A stretch of 5,385 bases of DNA from Deltaproteobacteria bacterium (GTDB lineage Bacteria; Desulfobacterota; Desulfobulbia; Desulfobulbales; UBA5123). Position 1 is the stretch's first letter. Each line of letters begins with the position of its first letter. Positions 1 to 4,958 of this stretch are shown piece by piece. The notes beneath the pieces were generated by a model that saw nothing but the letters and a program-made list of their open reading frames with translations, was not told where the DNA came from and did not search any database. The DNA is taken from contig JAJYKH010000217.1 of NCBI GenBank assembly GCA_021788685.1, positions 1-5,385 on the forward strand. Reading direction: 5' to 3'. The position numbers and the translations under genes were made by a program.

Positions 1-640
1 AGGTGTCCCAGGTGTCGATCGGCCAAGCGACGCCGTCCGCGACCGCGTAGACCGCCGAGGCGCCCTCTTCCTTCACCAAGGTCCCGTCCCGGAGGTACAG
101 GGGCCATGGCGAGTAGCCGTAACGGCAGTAATCGCCGCCGTCCGCGCTCTCGTCCGGGGTGACGCCCCAGGAGCGCAGGAGCTTCCCCACCCCGAGCGGC
201 ACGGCGAAGAGCGTGTCCCCGCCCCCTCTTCGCGCCAGGAGCCGTTCGATGGAGGGCCGGTCCAGGGAGTCGTAGTGGTCGTGGGTGATGAGGACGAGGT
301 CGATGGGCGGCAGCGCCTCCAGGGCGAGGCCCGGAGGCACCACCCGCCGGGGGCCGGCCCACTGCACCGGGAAGGCCCGCGCCGAGAACTGGGGATCCGT
401 GAGGAGGTTCCGGCCGGCGAGCTGCAGGAGCAGGGTGGCATGGCCGATCCAGGTGCAGGTGGTGGCGGCGCGGTTCGCGGCGAGGAAGGCGGGGTTGTTG
501 GCGGCGAGCGGGAAATGGTAGGCCTCCGGCCCGGGAATCCGCTTGCGCAGCCGTCCGAGCCGCCAGCGCAGGAAGTCGAAAAAGGTATTCTCGCCCGCCG
601 GGGCAAGATTGGCGAATCGGCCGTCCTTCCGTGGGGCCAT
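1..640 (-). CDS. MBL-fold metal-dependent hydrolase (NAPE-PLD/UlaG-like), 3' end outside window
   Basis: Translating the minus strand from the ATG at 640-638 gives 213 residues with no stop before the window edge. Seen: a WIGHATLLL motif at residues 64-72, LTDP at about 80-83, a GPRR motif, then LPPIDLVLITHDHYDSLD with the first metal-binding histidines at 120 and 122 and an aspartate at 124. This order is the hallmark of the NAPE-PLD/UlaG-like branch of the metallo-beta-lactamase fold, whose members hydrolyse phosphodiesters, lactones or similar bonds with two metal ions. The start is supported by AGGAGG at 650-655, about nine bases upstream. The last H of HxHxDH is S here. After VPLGVGKLLRSWGV (to about residue 160) the expected ELDWW segment is absent. 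It is replaced by a stretch with GTLVKEEGASAVYAVADGVAWPI, which resembles a repeat seen in unrelated exported proteins. Substrate is unknown; the family call for the N-terminal part is firm, the integrity of the gene is not. Confidence 0.8.
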   Translation of the reverse strand, partial: MAPRKDGRFANLAPAGENTFFDFLRWRLGRLRKRIPGPEAYHFPLAANNPAFLAANRAATTCTWIGHATLLLQLAGRNLLTDPQFSARAFPVQWAGPRRVVPPGLALEALPPIDLVLITHDHYDSLDRPSIERLLARRGGGDTLFAVPLGVGKLLRSWGVTPDESADGGDYCRYGYSPWPLYLRDGTLVKEEGASAVYAVADGVAWPIDTWDT

Positions 641-665
641 GGTCGGTTTCCTCCTGTGCTCGGCA

Positions 666-682
666 GGCGCCGGGCCGGCGCC
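666..682. promoter_or_regulatory. GC-rich perfect palindrome in the hydrolase 5' leader
   Basis: Two 8-base arms, GGCGCCGG and CCGGCGCC, surround a single G. It sits 10 bases upstream of the AGGAGG ribosome binding site of the minus-strand hydrolase. It can be a protein-binding site or, in the RNA, a stable stem (six pairs with a five-base loop) ahead of the ribosome binding site. No U-tract follows, so it is not an intrinsic terminator. The regulatory role is inferred. Confidence 0.4.
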
Positions 683-845
683 CAATTGGGAGGCGATGGG
701 GGTGTTGTAAATCAGTTTATGAGAGAGCGGCCGTGGGAGGAAGAGCGGATAAGGCCAGAGAGGTGATTGATCCGGTTGGAGGGGGCATTGCCGGCGGAAG
801 ACGGTCCCGGCAGGAAGAGAGAACGGAGTCATCAGAAGAGGAGGG

Positions 846-901
846 CTGGCAGGCCCAGGTGTACTTTGCAAGCCTGGCACCATTTGCCTGGCATCCCAGG
901 C
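846..901. repeat. CTGGCA repeat cluster with small hairpin
   Basis: CTGGCA occurs at 846-851, 874-879 and 888-893, with start-to-start spacings of 28 and 14 bases. The last two are part of an 8-base direct repeat, GCCTGGCA. The final copy also begins a hairpin, GCCTGG (886-891) with CCAGGC (896-901). The cluster lies about 80-130 bases before vapB. No function is known to me. Confidence 0.35.
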
Positions 902-939
902 CCGGAATTTCTCTTGCCTTGCGCCGGAAGCGGTAATAC

Positions 940-953
940 TCTTACAAGTAAGA
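940..953. promoter_or_regulatory. palindrome before vapB, probable autoregulatory operator
   Basis: TCTTAC and GTAAGA form a perfect inverted repeat with a two-base centre. It lies just downstream of a TAATAC hexamer (934-939) that can act as a -10 box and 19 bases before the vapB start. VapB antitoxins of the AbrB type, alone or with VapC, usually repress their own promoter through such palindromes. The palindrome is seen; the binding is inferred. A good -35 at 17-base spacing is not evident (TTGCCT at 914-919 is only 14 bases away). Confidence 0.5.
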
Positions 954-961
954 ATCAAACA

Positions 962-968
962 GAGGAGG
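962..968 (+). promoter_or_regulatory. ribosome binding site of vapB
   Basis: GAGGAGG ends four bases before the ATG at 973. It is a strong but closely spaced Shine-Dalgarno sequence and fixes this ATG as the start. Confidence 0.75.
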
Positions 969-972
969 AAAT

Positions 973-1203
973 ATGCGCATCACCTCGAAAGGCCAAGTCA
1001 CGATTCCCCTGGAAGTGCGGGAGAAGTTCGGTTTGCTGCCGCATACGGAAGTGGAGTTCGAAGGCAGGAAAGACGGCGTTTATCTCCGGAAGGTGGAGTC
1101 GGCGAAGCAGCGCGGGGACAGGCTGGTCCGGCACCTGCGGGGCAAGGCCACAGCCCGCATGAGCACGGACCAGATCATGGCCTTGACCAGGGAAGAAGAA
1201 TGA
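973..1203 (+). CDS. vapB: AbrB/MazE-fold antitoxin of a VapBC module
   Basis: A 76-residue protein. Residues 1-45 match the swapped-hairpin AbrB/SpoVT DNA-binding domain: MRITSKGQVTIPLEVREKFG is a near-textbook start, followed by a short beta segment (TEVEFEGRKDGVYLRKV). Residues 46-76 form a charged tail (RGDRLVRHLRGKA, then STDQIMALTREE) of the kind that wraps around and blocks the VapC active site. Family knowledge: such proteins dimerise, bind operator DNA at their own promoter and neutralise the cognate ribonuclease. The stop codon overlaps the vapC start in an ATGA arrangement, indicating one transcript and coupled translation. Probable regulation is through the palindrome at 940-953. 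Family assignment is firm; the in vivo pairing is inferred from adjacency. Confidence 0.9.
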   Translation: MRITSKGQVTIPLEVREKFGLLPHTEVEFEGRKDGVYLRKVESAKQRGDRLVRHLRGKATARMSTDQIMALTREEE

Positions 1204-1622
1204 ACGGCGGCCGGGTGCTTGTCGACAGCAATGTCCTGCTCGACATCCTGACCGAGGATTCCCGATGGTTCGCCTGGTCCTCCGGCCAGCTCGGCCGGTT
1301 GGCGGATTCGTGCGCCCTCGTGATCAACCCGATTGTCTATGCCGAGGTGTCGATCGGCTTCGAGCGCATCGAGGACCTCGAAGAGGCCCTTCCGGACGAA
1401 TATTTCGTGCGCAGCCAAATCCCCTGGGAGGCTTTGTTCCTGGCGGGGAAATGTTTCCTGCAGTACCGCCGGTCAGGCGGCAGGAAGCAGTCGCCGCTGC
1501 CCGATTTCTTCATCGGCGCTCATGCCGCCGTGGAAGGGATGCCACTCCTGACCAGGGACGGCAAGCGCTACCGCACCTATTTCCCGAGGCTGCAATTGAT
1601 TATGCCGGAAGGCGGGGAATGA
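1200..1622 (+). CDS. vapC: VapC-type PIN-domain ribonuclease toxin
   Basis: A 140-residue PIN-domain protein of usual VapC length. The four acidic residues expected to hold the catalytic metal are all present: D9 in VLVDSNVLLDIL, E49 in NPIVYAEVSIGF, D102 in PLPDFFIGAHAAV and D120 in LLTRDGKRYRTYFP. VapC toxins are Mg/Mn-dependent endoribonucleases that typically cut tRNA or rRNA and stop translation until VapB blocks them. AGGGA at 1189-1193, inside the end of vapB, can act as ribosome binding site, and the ATGA overlap supports translational coupling. No residue loss or frameshift is seen, so this toxin looks functional. Its RNA target cannot be told from the sequence. Confidence 0.92.
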   Translation: MNGGRVLVDSNVLLDILTEDSRWFAWSSGQLGRLADSCALVINPIVYAEVSIGFERIEDLEEALPDEYFVRSQIPWEALFLAGKCFLQYRRSGGRKQSPLPDFFIGAHAAVEGMPLLTRDGKRYRTYFPRLQLIMPEGGE

Positions 1623-1692
1623 AAAAAGGGAGAGATGTCCCTGTTTCCACGGAGTGCCGGGGGGGAAATGAAGCTCAACAAGGGGAGCGGCC

Positions 1693-2160
1693 ATGCCGGA
1701 AAGGACGGATGTGTGCAGGCGCCTCGAACGGTTGGCCTGGCTGATGGACAACTCCATTCCGGTTCCGGGTCTCGACTACCGCATCGGGCTGGACGGCATC
1801 ATCGGCCTTGTCCCCGGGCTCGGCGACGCCCTGGGGGCGGTGATTTCAAGCTACATCCTTTCCGAAGCGGCCCGGCTGGGCACACCAAGGCCGATCCTGC
1901 TCAGAATGGTTTTCAACATCGCCCTCGATGCCGTCGTCGGGACGATTCCCATCCTTGGCGACCTCTTCGACTTTACCTGGAAAGCCAACCTGCGGAATGT
2001 GGCCCTTCTGCGCGGCTACCTTGAAAAGCCCAGGAAAACGGTTGCTGTCAGCCGGCTCTTCATCGCGATCTTGGTCCTCCTCGTCATTCTCTTTGCGGGA
2101 TTCCTGCTACTGGCCAGCGCACTCCTTCTGCGCTGGCTCTGGCATGTGGTCAGCGGATGA
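1693..2160 (+). CDS. DUF4112 family membrane protein
   Basis: A 155-residue protein recognised as DUF4112 from LDYRIGLDGIIGLVPGLGDALGA (residues 28-49 region), RMVFNIALDAVVGTIPILGD (71-90) and LFDFTWKANLRNVALL (91-106). The first two blocks are related to each other: LD, two hydrophobic residues, G, P, then GD, which points to an internal duplication within the fold. Residues 121-149 form one long, very hydrophobic segment, so the C-terminus is membrane anchored; the glycine-rich blocks may also be membrane associated. No biochemical function is known for the family. AGGGGAG at 1681-1687 supports the start. It lies 70 bases after vapC on the same strand with no terminator between, so read-through from the toxin-antitoxin operon is possible, but functional linkage is not shown. 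Confidence 0.85.
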   Translation: MPERTDVCRRLERLAWLMDNSIPVPGLDYRIGLDGIIGLVPGLGDALGAVISSYILSEAARLGTPRPILLRMVFNIALDAVVGTIPILGDLFDFTWKANLRNVALLRGYLEKPRKTVAVSRLFIAILVLLVILFAGFLLLASALLLRWLWHVVSG

Positions 2161-2198
2161 GGGCCGGTTGAGTCTATCGAGTAGCTGAAATATAAAAG

Positions 2199-2221
2199 TG
2201 ATTTTTCAAGACCTGACCCCA
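2199..2221 (-). repeat. left copy of the inverted 23-bp repeat
   Basis: Read on the minus strand, this copy begins TGGGGTCAGGTCTTGA (2221-2206), then one variable base, then AAATCA (2204-2199). It matches the copy at 4292-4314 at 22 of 23 positions in inverted orientation, with a perfect 16-base core. It sits 38 bases after the DUF4112 stop codon. The CTGACC inside it can also pair with GGTCAG at 2237-2242. Confidence 0.85.
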
Positions 2222-2353
2222 AGTTCTTATTAGGGCGGTCAGTGACAGCACCCATGCAACCACCCGCAAGGCCAACGGCCGGGCCCACCGCCATACCTCC
2301 ACAGCAGACCGACATTTGCTGTTGTTTGGTTTTTGTGCCTGGGCAGCAGGCCC
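2222..2353. other. spacer between left repeat and the end of the transglutaminase-like gene
   Basis: Contains GGTCAG (2237-2242), able to pair with CTGACC in the left repeat, a short GGCC-aac-GGCC palindrome near 2274-2284, and a five-pair hairpin GCCTG/CAGGC (2337-2351) just after the minus-strand stop codon. The RNA after that hairpin is A/C-rich rather than U-rich, so I do not call an intrinsic terminator. Confidence 0.4.
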
Positions 2354-4222
2354 TCAATTGCTCACCAGAACCTGTGACCTCAGATCACGGGCGATATTCA
2401 GGATCGCTTTCTTGCTGTCAGCCTCGTACCTTGGGCCACAGACATTGGTTGACGTCTTGTCACTGAGCTCTCTGTGCACCGTCAGCGTGTTTTCCGATCT
2501 TTTGTAAGAGGCCCGGTATTGGATTATCGGGCCTGAAACTTCATAATCATCAGGTGTCGCTAGGATTTTAAATTTCTTTGGGAATTCAAAAACGAATTCC
2601 TCGACGCTCCGGCCACCTGTGCAGGTTTGGGCCTTTTTCGATTCGGGCTCGTATGCTCCAGCTACAATGGTTTCAATCGGGATGAAGCTCCCGATTACTG
2701 GTTTAATTGACAGCCCCATAGTGGAAGCGATTGCCAAAAAATCCCGTAAATTAAAAGCAATGCTGAACTTATACGTGTCAGCCAAGGGGGCTGGATCGTC
2801 CTTTTTCAATGTTGCGGTGCCATGCATCCCTTGGGATTCGAGCATCTTCTTGGTCAACAATTGCTCCTGATCACGGGGAACTCGGCGCATAAGGGCTCTG
2901 GCGGCGATTGCCGGAAACCCTTTCAGAGTAACCTCAGTTTCACCTTCAGCCGATCCGTCAGAGTTCACTCGGATCCGGGTCCGCATGATTTGCTCATGCC
3001 CATATTGGGCAGTTGAAGGGGTTTTCATCCCTTCCTTGTAATCCTTCACTAAAAGGACTGGTTTTTCTCCAAGATTCATCGGCAACATGGCAAACGGTGT
3101 CTCTGAAGAGGTCGAATCCAGATAGAGGTTCATTCGGGGGATGTAGTTGATGACGTGGTTTACCGCTGAGACAACAGGCACTTCCGGTAACTGGTAAGAC
3201 TCACCGGCATTTATTAGTGCCTGCTCACTTTCGATGTTCCTGGATGCGAGGAGAGCCTGCAGCAATGTCGCGTGATCTTTGCAGTCTCCCAGCTTGTTAT
3301 CGAGAACGACGGAAAGGTCGCGGGGAACAACAGACCCGATTCCGATGCAATTACCACCGTAGGATATATTTTTCGCGACCCATTCATATAAGGCACGAGC
3401 CTGCAGCTCGGGGTTAGGTGCATCAGCGACAATTTCAGCCGCTAGTTGCTTAACCCGTTCGGTTACCGCAGCCTTGGGCGTAGCCCTTGCCCCATAAGCA
3501 TCAGTAATCTCCCTGTAGTTGTTAAATGTCGAAACATAGAGAGATGGCTCATCACCGATGGCATAAATCCCGGCGTCGGAAGGAGTCCATTTCTCTGGTG
3601 TTTTATTTCGATATGACCACCGCAGGATCTGCTTTCCATTTTTAATTACCGGTTTATGCTCTTCCAAAAAATAGGATCGTGAATTTAGCCTCATATCTAG
3701 AGGAGCTGTAATTTCAACTCTAGCATCATCGACAGCAATAAACTGAGAGAATTGGTGAGAGACCGAAAACTGTTTGGGGAAAATCCCTTCCGAGTTGATA
3801 ACCCGAGACGAAAAGAAAGTGGTATCCCCCACTGATAGATCGGGGAAAACTACAGTGATGGTCGTCTCGTCGGAGTAGAGAGGAGAACCGTTTCCATATC
3901 CGGTGCTGGAGGTAACCTGGTAGCTGCTCTTGGGGGCATCAATCCTTTGGCCTGATTTCTTCAAAGTATATGCCTCCAGGATCTCGCCCTTGGCAACGGT
4001 AGTACTGAAAGTTACTGAAGCCGTTTTCGCCTGAGTCAGCTCATTCTCTTTTAGAACCGTTCTACTCCACTCGTTTAATTCAATAAAAGAGCCGTCGCTA
4101 TTCACCGAATAGCTAATTTTAACATGATTGTATCGAAAAGGTATGTCCGATTCCGACATCGGCTCGGCGGTGGCAGATGTGGAGGCCAGAAGAACAATAA
4201 ATAAAAAAATAGAAAATTTCAT
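2354..4222 (-). CDS. exported DUF3857 / transglutaminase-like protein
   Basis: A 622-residue protein. The start is ATG at 4222-4220, with GGAGG five bases upstream. Residues 1-19 (MKFSIFLFIVLLASTSATA) form a signal peptide with an AxA-type cleavage site, so the product is periplasmic or secreted. An N-terminal beta-rich DUF3857-like domain (about 30-210) is followed by a transglutaminase-like core (about 265-380). The papain-like triad is visible: C314 in KLGDCKDHATLL, H356 in AVNHVINYI and D369 in LYLDSTSS. A further beta-rich C-terminal region (about 400-610) contains a cysteine pair that could be oxidised (CTGG near 534 and NVCG near 595). Such proteins may act as cysteine peptidases or acyl-transferring enzymes on proteins; the substrate is unknown. 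The gene is clearly poorer in G+C than its neighbours, stands alone on its strand and lies between inverted repeats, suggesting transfer. The reading frame is intact. Confidence 0.88.
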   Translation of the reverse strand: MKFSIFLFIVLLASTSATAEPMSESDIPFRYNHVKISYSVNSDGSFIELNEWSRTVLKENELTQAKTASVTFSTTVAKGEILEAYTLKKSGQRIDAPKSSYQVTSSTGYGNGSPLYSDETTITVVFPDLSVGDTTFFSSRVINSEGIFPKQFSVSHQFSQFIAVDDARVEITAPLDMRLNSRSYFLEEHKPVIKNGKQILRWSYRNKTPEKWTPSDAGIYAIGDEPSLYVSTFNNYREITDAYGARATPKAAVTERVKQLAAEIVADAPNPELQARALYEWVAKNISYGGNCIGIGSVVPRDLSVVLDNKLGDCKDHATLLQALLASRNIESEQALINAGESYQLPEVPVVSAVNHVINYIPRMNLYLDSTSSETPFAMLPMNLGEKPVLLVKDYKEGMKTPSTAQYGHEQIMRTRIRVNSDGSAEGETEVTLKGFPAIAARALMRRVPRDQEQLLTKKMLESQGMHGTATLKKDDPAPLADTYKFSIAFNLRDFLAIASTMGLSIKPVIGSFIPIETIVAGAYEPESKKAQTCTGGRSVEEFVFEFPKKFKILATPDDYEVSGPIIQYRASYKRSENTLTVHRELSDKTSTNVCGPRYEADSKKAILNIARDLRSQVLVSN

Positions 4223-4291
4223 ACCACCCTCCAAGTACTAACAATGTCCGAGCTACTGTCCTTTAATGGGTATCTGGTACAAACACAGCGG

Positions 4292-4314
4292 TGGGGTCAG
4301 GTCTTGATAAATCA
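4292..4314 (+). repeat. right copy of the inverted 23-bp repeat
   Basis: TGGGGTCAGGTCTTGA (4292-4307), one variable base, then AAATCA (4309-4314). It is the inverted partner of 2199-2221 and lies 69 bases upstream of the transglutaminase-like gene start. Similarity stops abruptly on both sides, except for occasional single matches. Confidence 0.85.
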
Positions 4315-4593
4315 GTACCGGGAGCAAGAGCGCAGCGCAACCAAAACAAAACCTTCGTGGCTGAAACCCGGCTCCCCTCCATTGCCGGGAAAACTCCCGA
4401 TCCCTTCGCGTACAAACGCCTCATGTGTCTTTACTGGACGCTCGCGGCAATTTCAACAGAATAATTCCCCATCTTCATTCAGGAAAACGATACGCCGGCC
4501 CGCTTGCGACCCGCCATGGCATGGAGGGGGCCTAGTAGACTCGCTCGGCGCGATTGTGCTCAAACGGTGCTGACGGGCAACCAGCATTCGATC
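4315..4593. other. non-coding stretch between the cassette and the higBA promoter
   Basis: About 280 bases without a supportable gene. Open frames on both strands here (for example 4244-4573 plus and 4453-4665 minus) give compositionally odd proteins, cross the repeat or the higB promoter, and carry no family motif. The only structure seen is a hairpin of CCCGGC (4367-4372) and GCCGGG (4384-4389) with an 11-base loop, plus short GC-rich runs. It could be the decayed end of an older gene, but I recognise none. Confidence 0.5.
4367..4389. repeat. six-pair inverted repeat
   Basis: CCCGGC and GCCGGG with an 11-base loop. On the minus strand the stem is followed by TTTCAG, which is too short a T-run for a credible terminator of a gene coming from the right. 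Function unclear. Confidence 0.3.
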
Positions 4594-4622
4594 TTGCCTT
4601 TTTATATCCATTCTGATATAAA
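4594..4622 (+). promoter_or_regulatory. probable higBA promoter overlapped by a perfect palindrome
   Basis: TTGCCT (4594-4599) and TATAAA (4617-4622) are separated by 17 bases, a good sigma-70 layout. TTTATATC (4601-4608) and GATATAAA (4615-4622) form perfect 8-base arms around a six-base centre, and the right arm contains the -10 box. A HigA-type repressor bound here would block RNA polymerase, the expected autoregulation of such modules. The predicted transcript would start within a few bases of the ATG at 4631. Confidence 0.6.
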
Positions 4623-4630
4623 CGGAATAC

Positions 4631-4958
4631 ATGAAGCCGCTGCGTTTCCTTGGCAACTCCCTCAAATGCCTGCGGGACTTTCCGGCTGACGCCCGGCAGG
4701 ATGCGGGTTATCAGCTCGATCTTGTGCAGAAAGGCGGGAAGCCCGACGACTTCAAGCCGATGCCCTCGATTGGCAAGGGAGTCGAGGAAATCAGGATTTG
4801 GGATGATACAGGCACATACCGGGTCATCTACCACTGCCCGGCTCGATGATGCGGTGTACGTCCTGCATGCCTTCCAGAAAAAGACGAAGACCACGGCCAA
4901 GCGGGACATCGATATCGCCAGGAACCGCTTTGCCGAGTTGACGAGAGGTGGACAATGA
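4631..4958 (+). pseudogene. higB: HigB/Gp49-like (RelE superfamily) toxin with a one-base frameshift
   Basis: The first frame reads MKPLRFLGNSLKCLRDFPAD, then KPMPSIGKGVEEIRI and YRVIY, and stops at 4847-4849. The rest of the family pattern continues one base over: ARLDDAVYVLHAFQKKTK, then AKRDIDIARNRFAEL, ending at 4958. Omitting one C of the pair at 4831-4832 joins the halves as YRVIYTARLDDAVYVL and gives 108 residues, the usual length of phage Gp49-like/HigB toxins (PF05973 type), which cleave mRNA on the ribosome. As written, the product ends at 72 residues and lacks the FQKKT segment, so it is probably inactive. Both halves are well conserved, so the change is recent or a sequencing error. 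The ATG at 4631 has only a weak GGA upstream. The end overlaps the higA start as ATGA. Confidence 0.85.

Larger units (their letters stand above)
641..972. other. divergent intergenic region, no convincing gene
   Basis: These 332 bases lie between the divergently transcribed hydrolase and vapB genes. Several open frames cross the region, but their translations are rich in G, R and E, lack family motifs and overlap neighbours out of frame, so I call no gene. The region holds the hydrolase ribosome binding site (650-655), a GC-rich palindrome (666-682), an AT-richer patch at 708-722 that could carry the hydrolase promoter, three copies of CTGGCA (846, 874, 888), a small hairpin (886-901), and the vapB operator and ribosome binding site (940-968). 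Confidence 0.6.
2199..4314. mobile_element. candidate inverted-repeat-bounded low-GC cassette with one cargo gene
   Basis: The outer ends are the two inverted 23-bp repeats, and the only gene inside is the transglutaminase-like protein. Base composition differs from the flanks: sampled 60-base lines within it have 22 (3661-3720) and 26 (3721-3780) G+C, against 35 in vapC (1321-1380) and 42 in higA (4981-5040). No transposase, integrase or target-site duplication is visible, so movement would need a helper in trans. Alternatively, the repeats are a dispersed extragenic element that happens to flank an acquired gene. Confidence 0.4.

Noticed and set aside
10..23. 14-base direct repeat AGGTGTCGATCGGC shared with vapC (1345-1358)
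   Set aside because: Both copies lie inside coding sequence, the match stops abruptly, and a single match of this length is not very unlikely in 5.4 kb on two strands.
73..606. Long proline/serine/arginine-rich frame on the minus strand
   Set aside because: It is a shadow of the hydrolase in another frame; the hydrolase frame carries all the family motifs.
870..890. Possible sigma-54 promoter (TGGCAC followed by TTGC)
   Set aside because: The GG and GC doublets are separated by 8 bases instead of the required 10, and the consensus G after TGGCAC is absent.
275..1162. Several plus-strand frames across the hydrolase and the intergenic region
   Set aside because: They are GC-driven open frames rich in G, R and E, antisense to or out of frame with real genes, with no motifs.
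1619..1744. A 41-codon frame beginning on the ATGA at the end of vapC
   Set aside because: It has no good ribosome binding site, runs out of frame into the DUF4112 gene, and its translation has no recognisable pattern.
2337..2351. Possible intrinsic terminator after the transglutaminase-like gene
   Set aside because: The stem has only five pairs and the RNA after it is ACAAAAACC, with no U-tract.
4232..4234. TTG as an upstream start for the transglutaminase-like protein (four extra residues, MEGG)
   Set aside because: The TTG lies beside and partly encodes the GGAGG ribosome binding site. The ATG at 4222 has correct spacing and opens a clean signal peptide.
4244..4665. Open frames on both strands between the cassette and higB (4244-4573 plus, 4453-4665 minus)
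   Set aside because: They run through the inverted repeat or the higB promoter and start, and have low-complexity composition. A decayed gene cannot be excluded but is not supported.
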